From NCBI RefSeq assembly GCF_963678635.1, contig NC_087067.1, forward strand, positions 52,072,233 through 52,136,232: a DNA stretch of 64,000 nucleotides, read 5' to 3'. The notes under the pieces were generated by a model. The model did not search any database. It was not told the DNA's origin and saw only the letters and a program-made list of their open reading frames with translations. Every line of letters starts with the position of its first letter. Within the stretch, counting starts at the first letter, position 1. The stretch is from Symsagittifera roscoffensis (Eukaryota > Xenacoelomorpha > Acoela > Convolutidae). Below, piece by piece: positions 52,578 through 61,780 of this stretch. A program made the translations under genes and the position numbers.

Positions 52578-54228
52578 CCGTGGATTTTGTTGAGTTTATT
52601 ATTTTCTGACCTAGTTGTTTATAGAAGGGATTTCCGTTTATACTTCCGTTGGATTTTCGTAGTAAATTACCTTTAAACGGACTGTTTAAGGCCACTCGAG
52701 AAGATGAAGGTTTTGAGGTTGTTGGAAGGTCTGAGTCGTAGCCTTTCTCCAGTGGTGACTGGTTCTTTTTCGGTACTAGAAGGTCTTTGTACCCGTCCTC
52801 TATCCAATCGTCAGCATTCCAGTCAAGGGCCCTTTCTCTGCTTAAGATCGACTTCCTTTTGTCTAAAAATCCACCGGATAATTTATTAGATGCCAATTGC
52901 TTCCAGATCGTGTTCGGTTTTCTATTAAAGTGTATTTCGAACGGTGAGCATTTTATTTTTGATTGGAAGGAAGATCGTAAATTCCAAATGATTTTCGAAA
53001 TGGCAATTTGTAATGTAGGTTTTTGTTGTTCCAAAGACATTGCTAATAATTTGATTTTTACAGTATGAACAAGTTTTTCTACAAGACCGTTAGAACGATG
53101 ATCCCCAACTGTACAAAATATTAATTTGAGATTAAGAGAATTGCAAAACAATTTAAAATCCTGACTAGTAAAACAGGATGCGTGGTCAACACGAATGGAA
53201 TTAGGAACCCCATGGAGATAAAAATAATCTTGAAGGAATTCAATTACCGTGTTTGATGACGTTGAAGAAGTAATTTTTGCTGATGGGAATTTTGAAAAAC
53301 GATCTATACATAATAAGATGTATTTATTGTTTCCCCAGTTGTTATCTAATGGACCGGCAAAATCAAGGTTTAATTCCTCATTTGGTTCAAATAAAGTGGG
53401 AAGTTCGCTAATTTGTGTAGTTGGTATGATGCTTTTTATATTCTTACCAGTTTGTGTGCATTGTGTGCAATTAACCCCGTGGAAATAAATTTGTCGGTTT
53501 ATATGTGGCCACCAAATATATTGTGCCAGGTATTTCATACCGAATTGGCCAGGGTGTGATTCGTGTAAAGTTTTTAGAACGGCGTTTCTAAGTGTAAACG
53601 GAATAACCAATTTTCCATCCATATATAATAGTCCGTCGGATTCATCGAGGTCTTTCGAAAATTGGTGTAAGTAACGGGAATTTGCGTTGATGTTTTCTAC
53701 TTTTTTCTGTAAAGCTTTCACAATTGGGTTTAACATCTCATCATCTTTCGTTAATAAAGCAACCAACTTTGCATTGAATAAAGTATTTAAATCCAAAGGT
53801 CTTTCAGGTAACTTGAGGTTTTCTCGAAATTTGGTTACTAACTTTTTGTGCTCTGAGGAAATTTGGAAATCAATAGAGACCTGTATTCCGGAAGTGGAAG
53901 GATTTACTACAATTTGGTTATTCGACATATTTACACTATTTATAAGTTTGAAATCCGAAGGATTACTAATTAAGCTACTGTTAATAATTAAAAAATAAAT
54001 AAAGGCTGAATTTGATAGAAGGATTTTAGTAGAATCTGTGCTTGAGAAATCCGAGGGAATACATTTAGAGTTACAAAATTCTGTTCTATAGTGTTTTTGA
54101 TTGCAGATTGAGATGGAAGAATTGACGAAATTCAATGCTGTAATTATTACGTGATTTCGTAATTTCATGTACTGGGAATTTTCCGAAATTGAATTAATTG
54201 AATTACGTAATGGATTTTCATTATCCAA
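52549..54228 (-). CDS. int: Integrase ORF of the young gypsy element, 559 codons
   Basis: An HHCC zinc domain (HPGQFGMKYL ... CTQCTQTGK) lies at about residues 217-260. The catalytic core is D in LDFAGPL (about 288), D in RVDHASCF (about 346), then exactly 35 residues to E in GLVEKLV (about 382): an intact DD35E triad. It integrates element cDNA in the nucleus. The frame overlaps the RNase H ORF by 64 nt at a -1 offset; the edge codon is TTG and the frame is open further upstream, so it is probably expressed as part of a polyprotein. An A6 run at 54249-54254 lies at the junction. Residues 390-440 carry the CSPFEIHFNRKP motif usual after the core. Confidence 0.9.
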   Translation of the reverse strand: MDNENPLRNSINSISENSQYMKLRNHVIITALNFVNSSISICNQKHYRTEFCNSKCIPSDFSSTDSTKILLSNSAFIYFLIINSSLISNPSDFKLINSVNMSNNQIVVNPSTSGIQVSIDFQISSEHKKLVTKFRENLKLPERPLDLNTLFNAKLVALLTKDDEMLNPIVKALQKKVENINANSRYLHQFSKDLDESDGLLYMDGKLVIPFTLRNAVLKTLHESHPGQFGMKYLAQYIWWPHINRQIYFHGVNCTQCTQTGKNIKSIIPTTQISELPTLFEPNEELNLDFAGPLDNNWGNNKYILLCIDRFSKFPSAKITSSTSSNTVIEFLQDYFYLHGVPNSIRVDHASCFTSQDFKLFCNSLNLKLIFCTVGDHRSNGLVEKLVHTVKIKLLAMSLEQQKPTLQIAISKIIWNLRSSFQSKIKCSPFEIHFNRKPNTIWKQLASNKLSGGFLDKRKSILSRERALDWNADDWIEDGYKDLLVPKKNQSPLEKGYDSDLPTTSKPSSSRVALNSPFKGNLLRKSNGSINGNPFYKQLGQKIINSTKSTVELSDGKNH

Positions 54229-57200
54229 AGGATTGAGTGCATTATATATTTTTTGGTAGTTGCAACTACGAATTCTTCGTCGTAATGGGATGGGGAAATT
54301 GCTTTACCCGAAGGATTTCTTGAAATTAGATCGGTAAAACCCATATCTTTTCCCGCTAAATGTTTGATAGTAAAATTGAATGGTAGAAGACGATCTACCC
54401 ATCTTGTCAATCGGCTATGGTACGTTTTGTTTCCGTGATTAGGTGACAGAGCGGAAAGGAGAGCTTTGTGGTCGGTAATAATTTCGAATTCGGAACCGTA
54501 AAGATAATTTTTGTAATGTTCCACCGCCCATACAACTCCTAATAACTCTAATTCGTTTGTTGAATATTTGGATTCATGAGGATTTAAAAATCTTGAAGCA
54601 AATGACACTGTTTTCCAAACGTTTTCATGGAGTTGTTCGAGGGATGCACCTAACCCATTGTGTGAAGCATCGGTTTTTACTCTCGTGGACTTTTTTACGT
54701 CGAAGTGTGTGTTTTCGGTAAGATTTACTATTTCTGATTTAATCTTATCGAATGCTTTTGAGTGATCTTCATTCCAAAGGAAAATTGACTTCTTGTTTAG
54801 AAGAGGTCTAAGCGGGCTTCCGAGGGATGCTAAATTTGGTACAAATTTAATGTACTGATTAGTTGACCCGAAGAATGATCTTAATTCTTTTAGATTCTTT
54901 GGAATTGGAATATCTTTGATTGCCTTGGTTTTATCGAATAATGGGGCGATTCCGGATTTCGATATTTTAAAACCGAGCCATTCAATTTCTTTTTGGAAGA
55001 ATTTGCACTTCGACCATTTAACTGCGAAATTGTAAGTGTCTAACGTTGATAAAATTTTGTAAACGATTTTCTTGTGATCGTTAAAACTTCCTTTGGAAGC
55101 GACTAATATATCGTCGAGGTAGCAATTTGTAAAAGGAATGTTTCCCAAAGTTGAGTCCATGACTCTCTGAAACTCGTTTGGCATATCGCCGAGTCCGTAA
55201 AAACCCGTTAAAAATTGATAAGTGCCTGTTATATCTCCGCCGACTAGACTAAAGTTGCATTGGCTGCTAGTAAAATTGTCCAGTGCGAGTTGACTATATG
55301 CGTTCTTTAGGTCTAGGTTTGTAAACCATACTTCTCCGGCGGAATTGTCCGAAATTTGAGCCGCCACGTTATCAACTAATTCGTGTATATTAGGCATCTG
55401 ATATTTGTTCTTGTATATTTGTTTGTTGATGAATTTTGAATCAAGGGCTAGCTTTATCGATTTGTCTTTTTTACAAGTAATAACTATCGGACTAATAAAT
55501 CTGTCCTCGTCACAGTTTTCTAATTTTTTGATGTGTCCTTCGGATTTAAGCCTGTATAATTCTGTTTTTACTGAGTCTAGTAAGTGTAAAGGGACCCTCC
55601 TGCCTTTTAGTTGAATTGGCTTTAATGGTTCATGAAAATGTGTTATTTTTGTTTGATTCTTTATTTTTCCAATCCGAAGGAATAGTTGTTTGAAGGTTTT
55701 TCCACTCATTTCTATTTCATGATCTATGTCAAGTGAAATAACGGAATTGATAAACTTACAAGTTCTCTTGTTGGTGAGTGTTGCGTATTGTTTTTGTGAA
55801 ACTTCGATTCCGACTTTTGGTAAATTGTCAATTCCCAAGATGTTTCTTTCATGACCTTGAGTTAGAAAGAAGTGGCATTCCTTGTGGGACCATCCATTTG
55901 AGAAAATTGGGACAATTACTTTTCCAGTGATATTTATTGCATTGTTCGTAAATCCACAATAGAGTTCCTTGGTAGCTTTATCCACTGGATATATTTTCAC
56001 GTAGGGGTCTCGTAGTCTCAACTCGTGTAATACATTCTGTTTAAGGAAGCTTACAGGGCTTGCTGAATCCACCTGTATGTTCAGAATTACTTGGTTTTCA
56101 TTTCCTAAGCCGATATTTAGTAGTTTCTTTATCTCCTTTCCTTGATCATCGTAGATAGTTGTTACGTTTAATACTGAGTAATCGTCGTTATCGCTTTGTC
56201 CTGACTCTGACCATGCATTTATTACTCCACAGCATTCTCTATTAGCGTGGTCAATATGTACATCTGGTTGTTCCGAAGGATAATGATGATCCGTATTATT
56301 TACAATTTGTCTATCCACAATATTTACATTTTTACGGCGTGATTTACAAAGTCTAGTAAAATGTCCTCGATATTTACAAGTCGTACATGTTGTATCTTTA
56401 GCCGGGCAAACCGCTAGATGTCCTTTTGTAAAGATTCCGCCGCATTTCATACATGTGTTGTTTCTTTCGATGTTTAGGGTGGGTTCTCTTTTTACATTAA
56501 AATGATTAAAAGATTTGTTGGAAGAATATCCGCTGGATTTAAAAGTACTCGTCATCTTCATGTGGTTTGTAATTCCTTTTTCATCAATCAGGGCTACGTT
56601 TAAGGCTTCTAGTGGCGGTAATGTTTCCGTGAGAAGTTTCCGTTGGATATCTGAATTCTTCATGTTATTAATAAAAATATCTCTAATCCATTCATCTTCT
56701 CCTGTGGGAATGTTACATCGTTTTGCCATTTCAGCCAGTGCCCCCCAGAATTGTTCTAATGATTCTCTGTCCCTCTGTTTTCTGTTTAAGAGTTTGTGTC
56801 TTTCGAAGGTTATGTTTGTTTTTCTCACAAAAGCTGTGGACAAATTGTCCCAAAATTCTTTGAAAGAAATTTGTAGAACTTTGACTCTTGTGAACTTCTG
56901 GCCGAATATTTTCTTTCCTTCGTTTCCAAGGGCTAGATAAAGTATGGATCTTAGTTTTTTGTCCGCCTCTTCCAGTCTCATACCGTTGAATTTCTTGGTT
57001 TCTAACTTTATTGAGGCCATTTCTTCATCATCGAATCTCTTTTGTTCTTGGATATTCCTCTCGATGCGTGATGTTTTTTGAGCGTCGGATTCGTTTTCCG
57101 GCGGATTTTCCAATGTTGGGGGAGGTGGGTGATATCGTTCCGTTGGATTCAAGAGATTTTCGATGTCGATATTCTCTTTTGCGATTATCGCTAGCTGGAA

Positions 57201-57305
57201 TAGATCGCTCCACTCTTCCCAAGGAATTGGTGGGTCCACTGTGTGGTTCTGCCAAAATGAAGGTATACCTCTCACGTTTGATTCGTTGCTGTTTGACTGC
57301 GCCAT
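54165..57305 (-). CDS. gag-pol: Gag-protease-RT-RNase H ORF of the young gypsy element, 1046 aa
   Basis: ATG at 57303-57305; its first base is the last base of the 5' LTR and the next bases are the primer-binding site. Gag has two zinc knuckles in residues 285-325, one with a longer spacing (CMKCGGIFTKGHLAVC) and one standard (CTTCKYRGHFTRLC). The protease site reads VDSASPVSF near 410, with DSA in place of the usual DTG or DSG. RT contains LDLKNAYSQ and YLDD (about 731). RNase H has TDAS near 875, ELELLGVVWAVEHY and ITDHKALL. All domains are complete. The ORF ends shortly after RNase H, with integrase in the -1 frame. Confidence 0.92.
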   Translation of the reverse strand: MAQSNSNESNVRGIPSFWQNHTVDPPIPWEEWSDLFQLAIIAKENIDIENLLNPTERYHPPPPTLENPPENESDAQKTSRIERNIQEQKRFDDEEMASIKLETKKFNGMRLEEADKKLRSILYLALGNEGKKIFGQKFTRVKVLQISFKEFWDNLSTAFVRKTNITFERHKLLNRKQRDRESLEQFWGALAEMAKRCNIPTGEDEWIRDIFINNMKNSDIQRKLLTETLPPLEALNVALIDEKGITNHMKMTSTFKSSGYSSNKSFNHFNVKREPTLNIERNNTCMKCGGIFTKGHLAVCPAKDTTCTTCKYRGHFTRLCKSRRKNVNIVDRQIVNNTDHHYPSEQPDVHIDHANRECCGVINAWSESGQSDNDDYSVLNVTTIYDDQGKEIKKLLNIGLGNENQVILNIQVDSASPVSFLKQNVLHELRLRDPYVKIYPVDKATKELYCGFTNNAINITGKVIVPIFSNGWSHKECHFFLTQGHERNILGIDNLPKVGIEVSQKQYATLTNKRTCKFINSVISLDIDHEIEMSGKTFKQLFLRIGKIKNQTKITHFHEPLKPIQLKGRRVPLHLLDSVKTELYRLKSEGHIKKLENCDEDRFISPIVITCKKDKSIKLALDSKFINKQIYKNKYQMPNIHELVDNVAAQISDNSAGEVWFTNLDLKNAYSQLALDNFTSSQCNFSLVGGDITGTYQFLTGFYGLGDMPNEFQRVMDSTLGNIPFTNCYLDDILVASKGSFNDHKKIVYKILSTLDTYNFAVKWSKCKFFQKEIEWLGFKISKSGIAPLFDKTKAIKDIPIPKNLKELRSFFGSTNQYIKFVPNLASLGSPLRPLLNKKSIFLWNEDHSKAFDKIKSEIVNLTENTHFDVKKSTRVKTDASHNGLGASLEQLHENVWKTVSFASRFLNPHESKYSTNELELLGVVWAVEHYKNYLYGSEFEIITDHKALLSALSPNHGNKTYHSRLTRWVDRLLPFNFTIKHLAGKDMGFTDLISRNPSGKAISPSHYDEEFVVATTKKYIMHSILWIMKIHYVIQLIQFRKIPST
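57295..57304 (-). other. Primer-binding site overlapping the gag start
   Basis: Minus-strand TGGCGCAGTC directly after the LTR end (ATCA). It resembles the Ser-tRNA-type sites described for 17.6/297-like elements; that comparison is from memory. Confidence 0.65.
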
Positions 57306-57518
57306 GATAAAATGTTCCTTTGTTACGGTTAATTCTACTTAGTTACAAATAAGATAAGTTTAAAAAATGAATTAATCTCTGAGTTAAAACATTAAAAAAG
57401 TGAACGGTCATTCTCTCCGTCGGAGAGAATGAAGATAACAAGGTCATATCTAAATTAACCAGTTAAGAAACTTTAAAACTAATTAAATGAAATAAGACGA
57501 ATAGTAAGATTCGCAACA
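57305..57518 (-). repeat. 5' LTR of the young gypsy element, 214 bp
   Basis: Partner of 50929-51142 with two substitutions. The same palindrome lies at 57409-57431. The LTR ends at CGCAACA followed by the right target-site copy. Confidence 0.95.
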
Positions 57519-57647
57519 GCTATTTTGGTGGTTGGCGCGTTGGCTCTGATTTTGTGCAACAAGAGACGCAAGGAACGCAATAAAGAAGAAGACAGTTTTT
57601 CTCTGGTAAAATTTAACATCAAACAGCTTCAAACCAAAAAAACATAA
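57519..57647 (+). pseudogene. Membrane protein gene, right part of the split exon
   Basis: Begins with the target-site copy GCTAT and continues in the same frame as the left part: rest of a hydrophobic helix (AILVVGALALIL), then a basic cytoplasmic tail (CNKRRKERNKEED) ending LQTKKT-stop at 57645-57647. With one target copy and the element left out, the two halves form one continuous reading frame, so this allele is interrupted but otherwise undamaged. AATAAA at about 57910 could be its polyadenylation signal. Confidence 0.65.
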
Positions 57648-57910
57648 CTTTCTTGATTACCATACTTTTTTCTTAATACATCAACCGTTTGTCAGCGCCC
57701 TCTAGTTTGGGTCAAATCTCAAATTAGAGTCAGATTTCTTTATATTCTTAATAGATCTCGAAAATGATTTGCTATATTTTGAGCTGCATAATTAGAAAAA
57801 GCGAACACATTTTACTGAAAGTAAGAAAATGTTAGGATAGTAAATCTTGGTATGGACAGTCTAAGTACACTAACAAAAAGATTGAAACAATAAGAATGAA
57901 AAAGTGTTAA

Positions 57911-58042
57911 ATAAAATGTCTGTTCTCAAACTAATACGTACAGTGAAATTATCGACCGATGGTCACCTCATGACATAGTTGGCAGGTATCTAATCAATAT
58001 CGAAGGTCGTAAGCCTAAAACATAATGAAACAAATCACAACA
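57911..58042 (-). repeat. Putative 3' LTR of a second, decayed gypsy element
   Basis: Starts AATAAAATGTC (compare TGATAAAATGTTC in the young element) and ends CACAACA followed by CTCCCCGA, which on the minus strand is a polypurine tract next to TGTTGTG. The inner partner lies outside the window. Confidence 0.45.
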
Positions 58043-59277
58043 CTCCCCGAAAAGATAAATTAAAAGTTTACAATTAATCTAAAATTTTTCTGTATACACC
58101 GATCTCCCCCTTCTAAGTAGGATGAATAAGGTTTACAAGCGGCACAAAAAAAAGGAAACAGACAGAACGAATATATGTAACTACATTTGGGATTGATAGG
58201 TAAAAATTGTTTTAATGGGTGAATTTACAGAATTTGGGTAGCCTACAAAGGTTAAGAAAAAAAAAGAAACAAAACTACACAATGTACACATAAAAATGTA
58301 CAAAAATTGAGTCGCTGAAAAAGAGAGAAGAAATGCTTCAAGTGGATGAAGAGCCGATGAAGAACAGTTTAGTGTTAATTATAAAAAAAAAGCTAAGATA
58401 AAGTACTGCTGGAAAAGTGAACTGTAGTTGAATCTAATGTCAAATTCTTCTAAAGCCTTTCTCAGTTCCTCTTCAATCGTCGAAGAGATTTCGCTGGTAT
58501 TATCCATGGCTTTTTTCGCTGTTATGCCGCACGGAGTTAGCTTCGCTGAGTGAACTCAACGTTGCTGAATCCATGGATAATGGTTGTACTGCCCCGGCTG
58601 GGTTCGATTTGCTGGAGGACCAGGTGAGTGTCGTCTCGGCTATCAGAATCCGTTTCTGCAGATACTTTGAATGTAGGGTCAGGAAGTACGATGGTGCATA
58701 TGGAGCCTGGGATGCTATCTTTTCTGCCACCATGTCAAAATTCTGCCCGTCGATGCTACCTTTTTCTGCTCTTTTGTTGACATATCTACGCTCTCCGTAG
58801 ATTTGTGTAGGTCCCGCGTTTTGTCTGGAGCTAGGCGTTGGCTTCGTCTGGGGAACAGTAGGAGATATCTACTCCGTTGAGCTGTCAATCAGAAATGGTT
58901 CTAGTAACGAAACAATTGTGGAAGTTCCACGCAGGAAGCTGGTTTGAAAGACCAGCTTAGGCCCTCAGTGTCTGGATGTGTCACATTTCCGTCACCGGTA
59001 AAACTCAGATCAATAATATGATCAGTGACGTGGCAGATCGGAGCAATTGTGTTAGAGACGTCATTGAACTAGTCGTCTATCAAGCCGTCCGACGAATTTA
59101 GGTTTACAGAAGAAGATGTAGAAGAAGAAACTGAGGTAATCCGCGATGAGTCTGGGATGATAACTGTTTCCTGTGAGAGTTGGGTAGTACCAAGCGTCAA
59201 CGTCGCTCTGCTTGTTGCCATTGTCTTCTGGAGAGTAGGGGTCGGGATAGCTTTCTTGAGTGGAAACAATTTTTTTT

Positions 59278-61780
59278 ACGGCTAATTTTCGTGGATTGTT
59301 AGAATCGCTACAAAAGGGTGTTGATTTAAGAAAATTTAAGGCAAATTTTCCCTTTAACAATTCAATCCGATTTGCATAAAATGCGTCCATTTTCAAGTTA
59401 AGCCGTATGTCCGAGGAGTCAATTAATGCTTCGTTGATGGAATTGATGAAAGGATCTTCGTTTTTACTATTGGTTTTCTTTCTAAAAGTTACCTCCAGAA
59501 GTTATTTTTGTCTGCACCGATTATTTTTGTTGAGCTGGTAGAATCGGGGTCGGACGGTTTCCTAGGGAGATCGAGGCCAAAGGGGGTTGATTTTGGGAAT
59601 CGGACAAAAAATCCATGTCCATGTTTGTGTATCCATCCTCTGCCCCATCATGAAACTCCCAATTTTTCGCACAAGGGTCTGACGAAATTGGACAAGCCAT
59701 GGACGGTTTTTTGGTAATTCTCAAGTTCCAATTAAACTTTTTGGTTGACGAAATTGAAGTCAATTTGGATAATTTGTACGACTAGCCATTAGTTTACTTT
59801 TCACAGTACATATGTCTTTCTACAAGTCCATTAGCTCTATTTTTTTCACGACTAAATTTCGTGGATTGTTAGAATCGCTACATATGGGTGGTGATAAAAG
59901 AAAGTTTAAGGCAAAATTTCACTTTAACAATTCGATCCAATTTGCATAAAATGCGTCCATTTTCAAGTTAAGCCGTATGTTCCGAGGAGTCAATTAATGC
60001 TTCGTTGATGGAATTGATGAAAGGATCTTCGTTTTTACTATTGTCTTTCTTTCTAAAAATTACCTCCAGAAGTTAATTTTATCTGCACCGATTAACTTTG
60101 TTGAGCTGGTAGAATCGGGGTCGGATGGTTTCCTAGGGATATCGAGGCCAAAGGGGTTGATTTTGGGAATCGGACAAAAAATCCATGTCCATGTTTGTGT
60201 ATCCATCCTCTGCCCCATCATGAAACCCCCAATTTTTTGCACAAGGGTCTGACGAAAATTATTTTTCTTGATCTAAGTGGTTATCAAAAGAAATCAAGTT
60301 TTCCACTTAGTATCAGCAGTACATTTGAAGCGGTTTTCAAATGGAGTACAACCCATGGACGGTTTTTTTGGTAATTCTCAAGTTCCAATTAATTTTTCTG
60401 GTTGACGAAATTGAAGTCAATTTGGATAATTTGTACGAGATAGCCAGTAGTTTACTTTTCACAGTACAAATGTCTTTCTACAAGTCCATTAGCTCTATTT
60501 TTTTTTCACGGCTGAATTTCGTGGATTGTTAGAATCGCTACATATGGGTGGTGATATAAGAAAGTTTAAGGCAAATTTTCCCTTTAACAATTCAATCCGA
60601 TTTGCATAAAATGCGTCCATTTTCAAGTTAAGCCGTATGTTCCGAGGAGTCAATTAATGCTTCGTTGATGGAATTGATGAAAGGATCTTCGTTTTTACTA
60701 TTGGTTTTCTTTCTAAAAATTACCTCCAGAAGTTAATTTTGTCTGCACCGATTAACTTTGTTGAGCTGGTAGAATCGGGGTCGGACGGTTTCCTAGGGAG
60801 ATCGAGGCCAAAGGGGTTGATTTTGGGAATCGGACAAAAAATCCATGTCCATGTTTGTGTATCCATCCTCTGCCCCATCATGAAACCCCCAATTTTTTGC
60901 ACAAGGGTCTGACGAAAATTATTTTTCTTGATCTAAGTGGTTATCAAAAGAAATCAAGTTTTCCACTTAGTATCAGCAGTACACTTGAAGCGGTTTTCAA
61001 ATGGAGTACAACCCATGGACGGTTTTTTGGTAATTCTCAAGTACCAATTAAAATTTCTGGTTGACAAAATTGAAGTCAATTTGGATAATTTGTACGACAT
61101 AGCCAGTAGTTTCCTTTTCACAGTACATATGTCTTTCTACAAGTCCATTAGCTCTATTTTTTTCACGGCTAAATTTCGTGGATTGTTAGAATCGCTACAT
61201 ATGGGTGGTGATTTAAGAAATTTTAAGGCAAATTTTCCCTTTAACAATTCAATCCGATTTGCATAAAATGCGTCCATTTTCAAGTTAAGCCGTATGTTCC
61301 GAGAAGTCAATTAATGCTTCGTTGTTGGAATTGTTGAAAGGATCTTCGTTTTTACTATTGGTTTTCTTTCTAAAAATTACCTCCAGAAGTTATTTTTGTC
61401 TGCGCTGATTATTTTTGTTGAGCTGGTAGAATCGGGGTCGGACGGTTTCCTAGGGAGATCGAGGCCAAAGGGGTTTGATTTTGGGAATCAGACAAAAAAT
61501 CCATGTCCATGTTTGTGTATCTATCCTCTGCCCCATCATGAAACCCCCAATTTTTCGCACAAGGGTCTGACGAAAGTTATTTTTCTTGATCTAAGTGGTT
61601 ATCAAAAGAAATCAAGTTTTCCACTTAGTATCAGCAGTACATTTGAAGCGGTTTTCAAATGGAGTACAACCCATGGACGGTTTTTTGGTAATTCTCAAGT
61701 TCCACTTAAACTTTCTGGTTGACGAAATTGAAGTCAAATTGGATAATTTGTACGACATAGCCAGTAGTTTACTTTTCACG
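59278..61780 (-). repeat. Four tandem copies of a 660-bp integrase C-terminal segment
   Basis: Copies begin at about 59278, 59847, 60507 and 61165 (lengths 569, 660, 658 and about 616). The first lacks about 90 bp present in the others. Minus-strand translation contains WNLRITKKPSMGCTPFENRF and a WEFHDGAEDGYTNM-like stretch, corresponding to WNLRSS...CSPFEIHFNRKP and DWIEDGYKD of the young element's integrase ORF. Copies are well over 90% identical by eye. Confidence 0.85.

Larger units (their letters stand above)
50929..57518 (-). mobile_element. Young, nearly intact Ty3/gypsy LTR retrotransposon, 6.59 kb
   Basis: Two 214-bp LTRs that are 99% identical, a 5-bp target duplication (one mismatch), a primer-binding site (TGGCGCAGTC) touching the 5' LTR, a polypurine tract AAGGGGAA at 51143-51150 (minus), and three overlapping ORFs: gag-PR-RT-RNase H, integrase, and an integrase-tail-like ORF. 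It is inserted antisense within the transmembrane codons of a host exon. The low LTR divergence implies a recent insertion. Confidence 0.95.
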
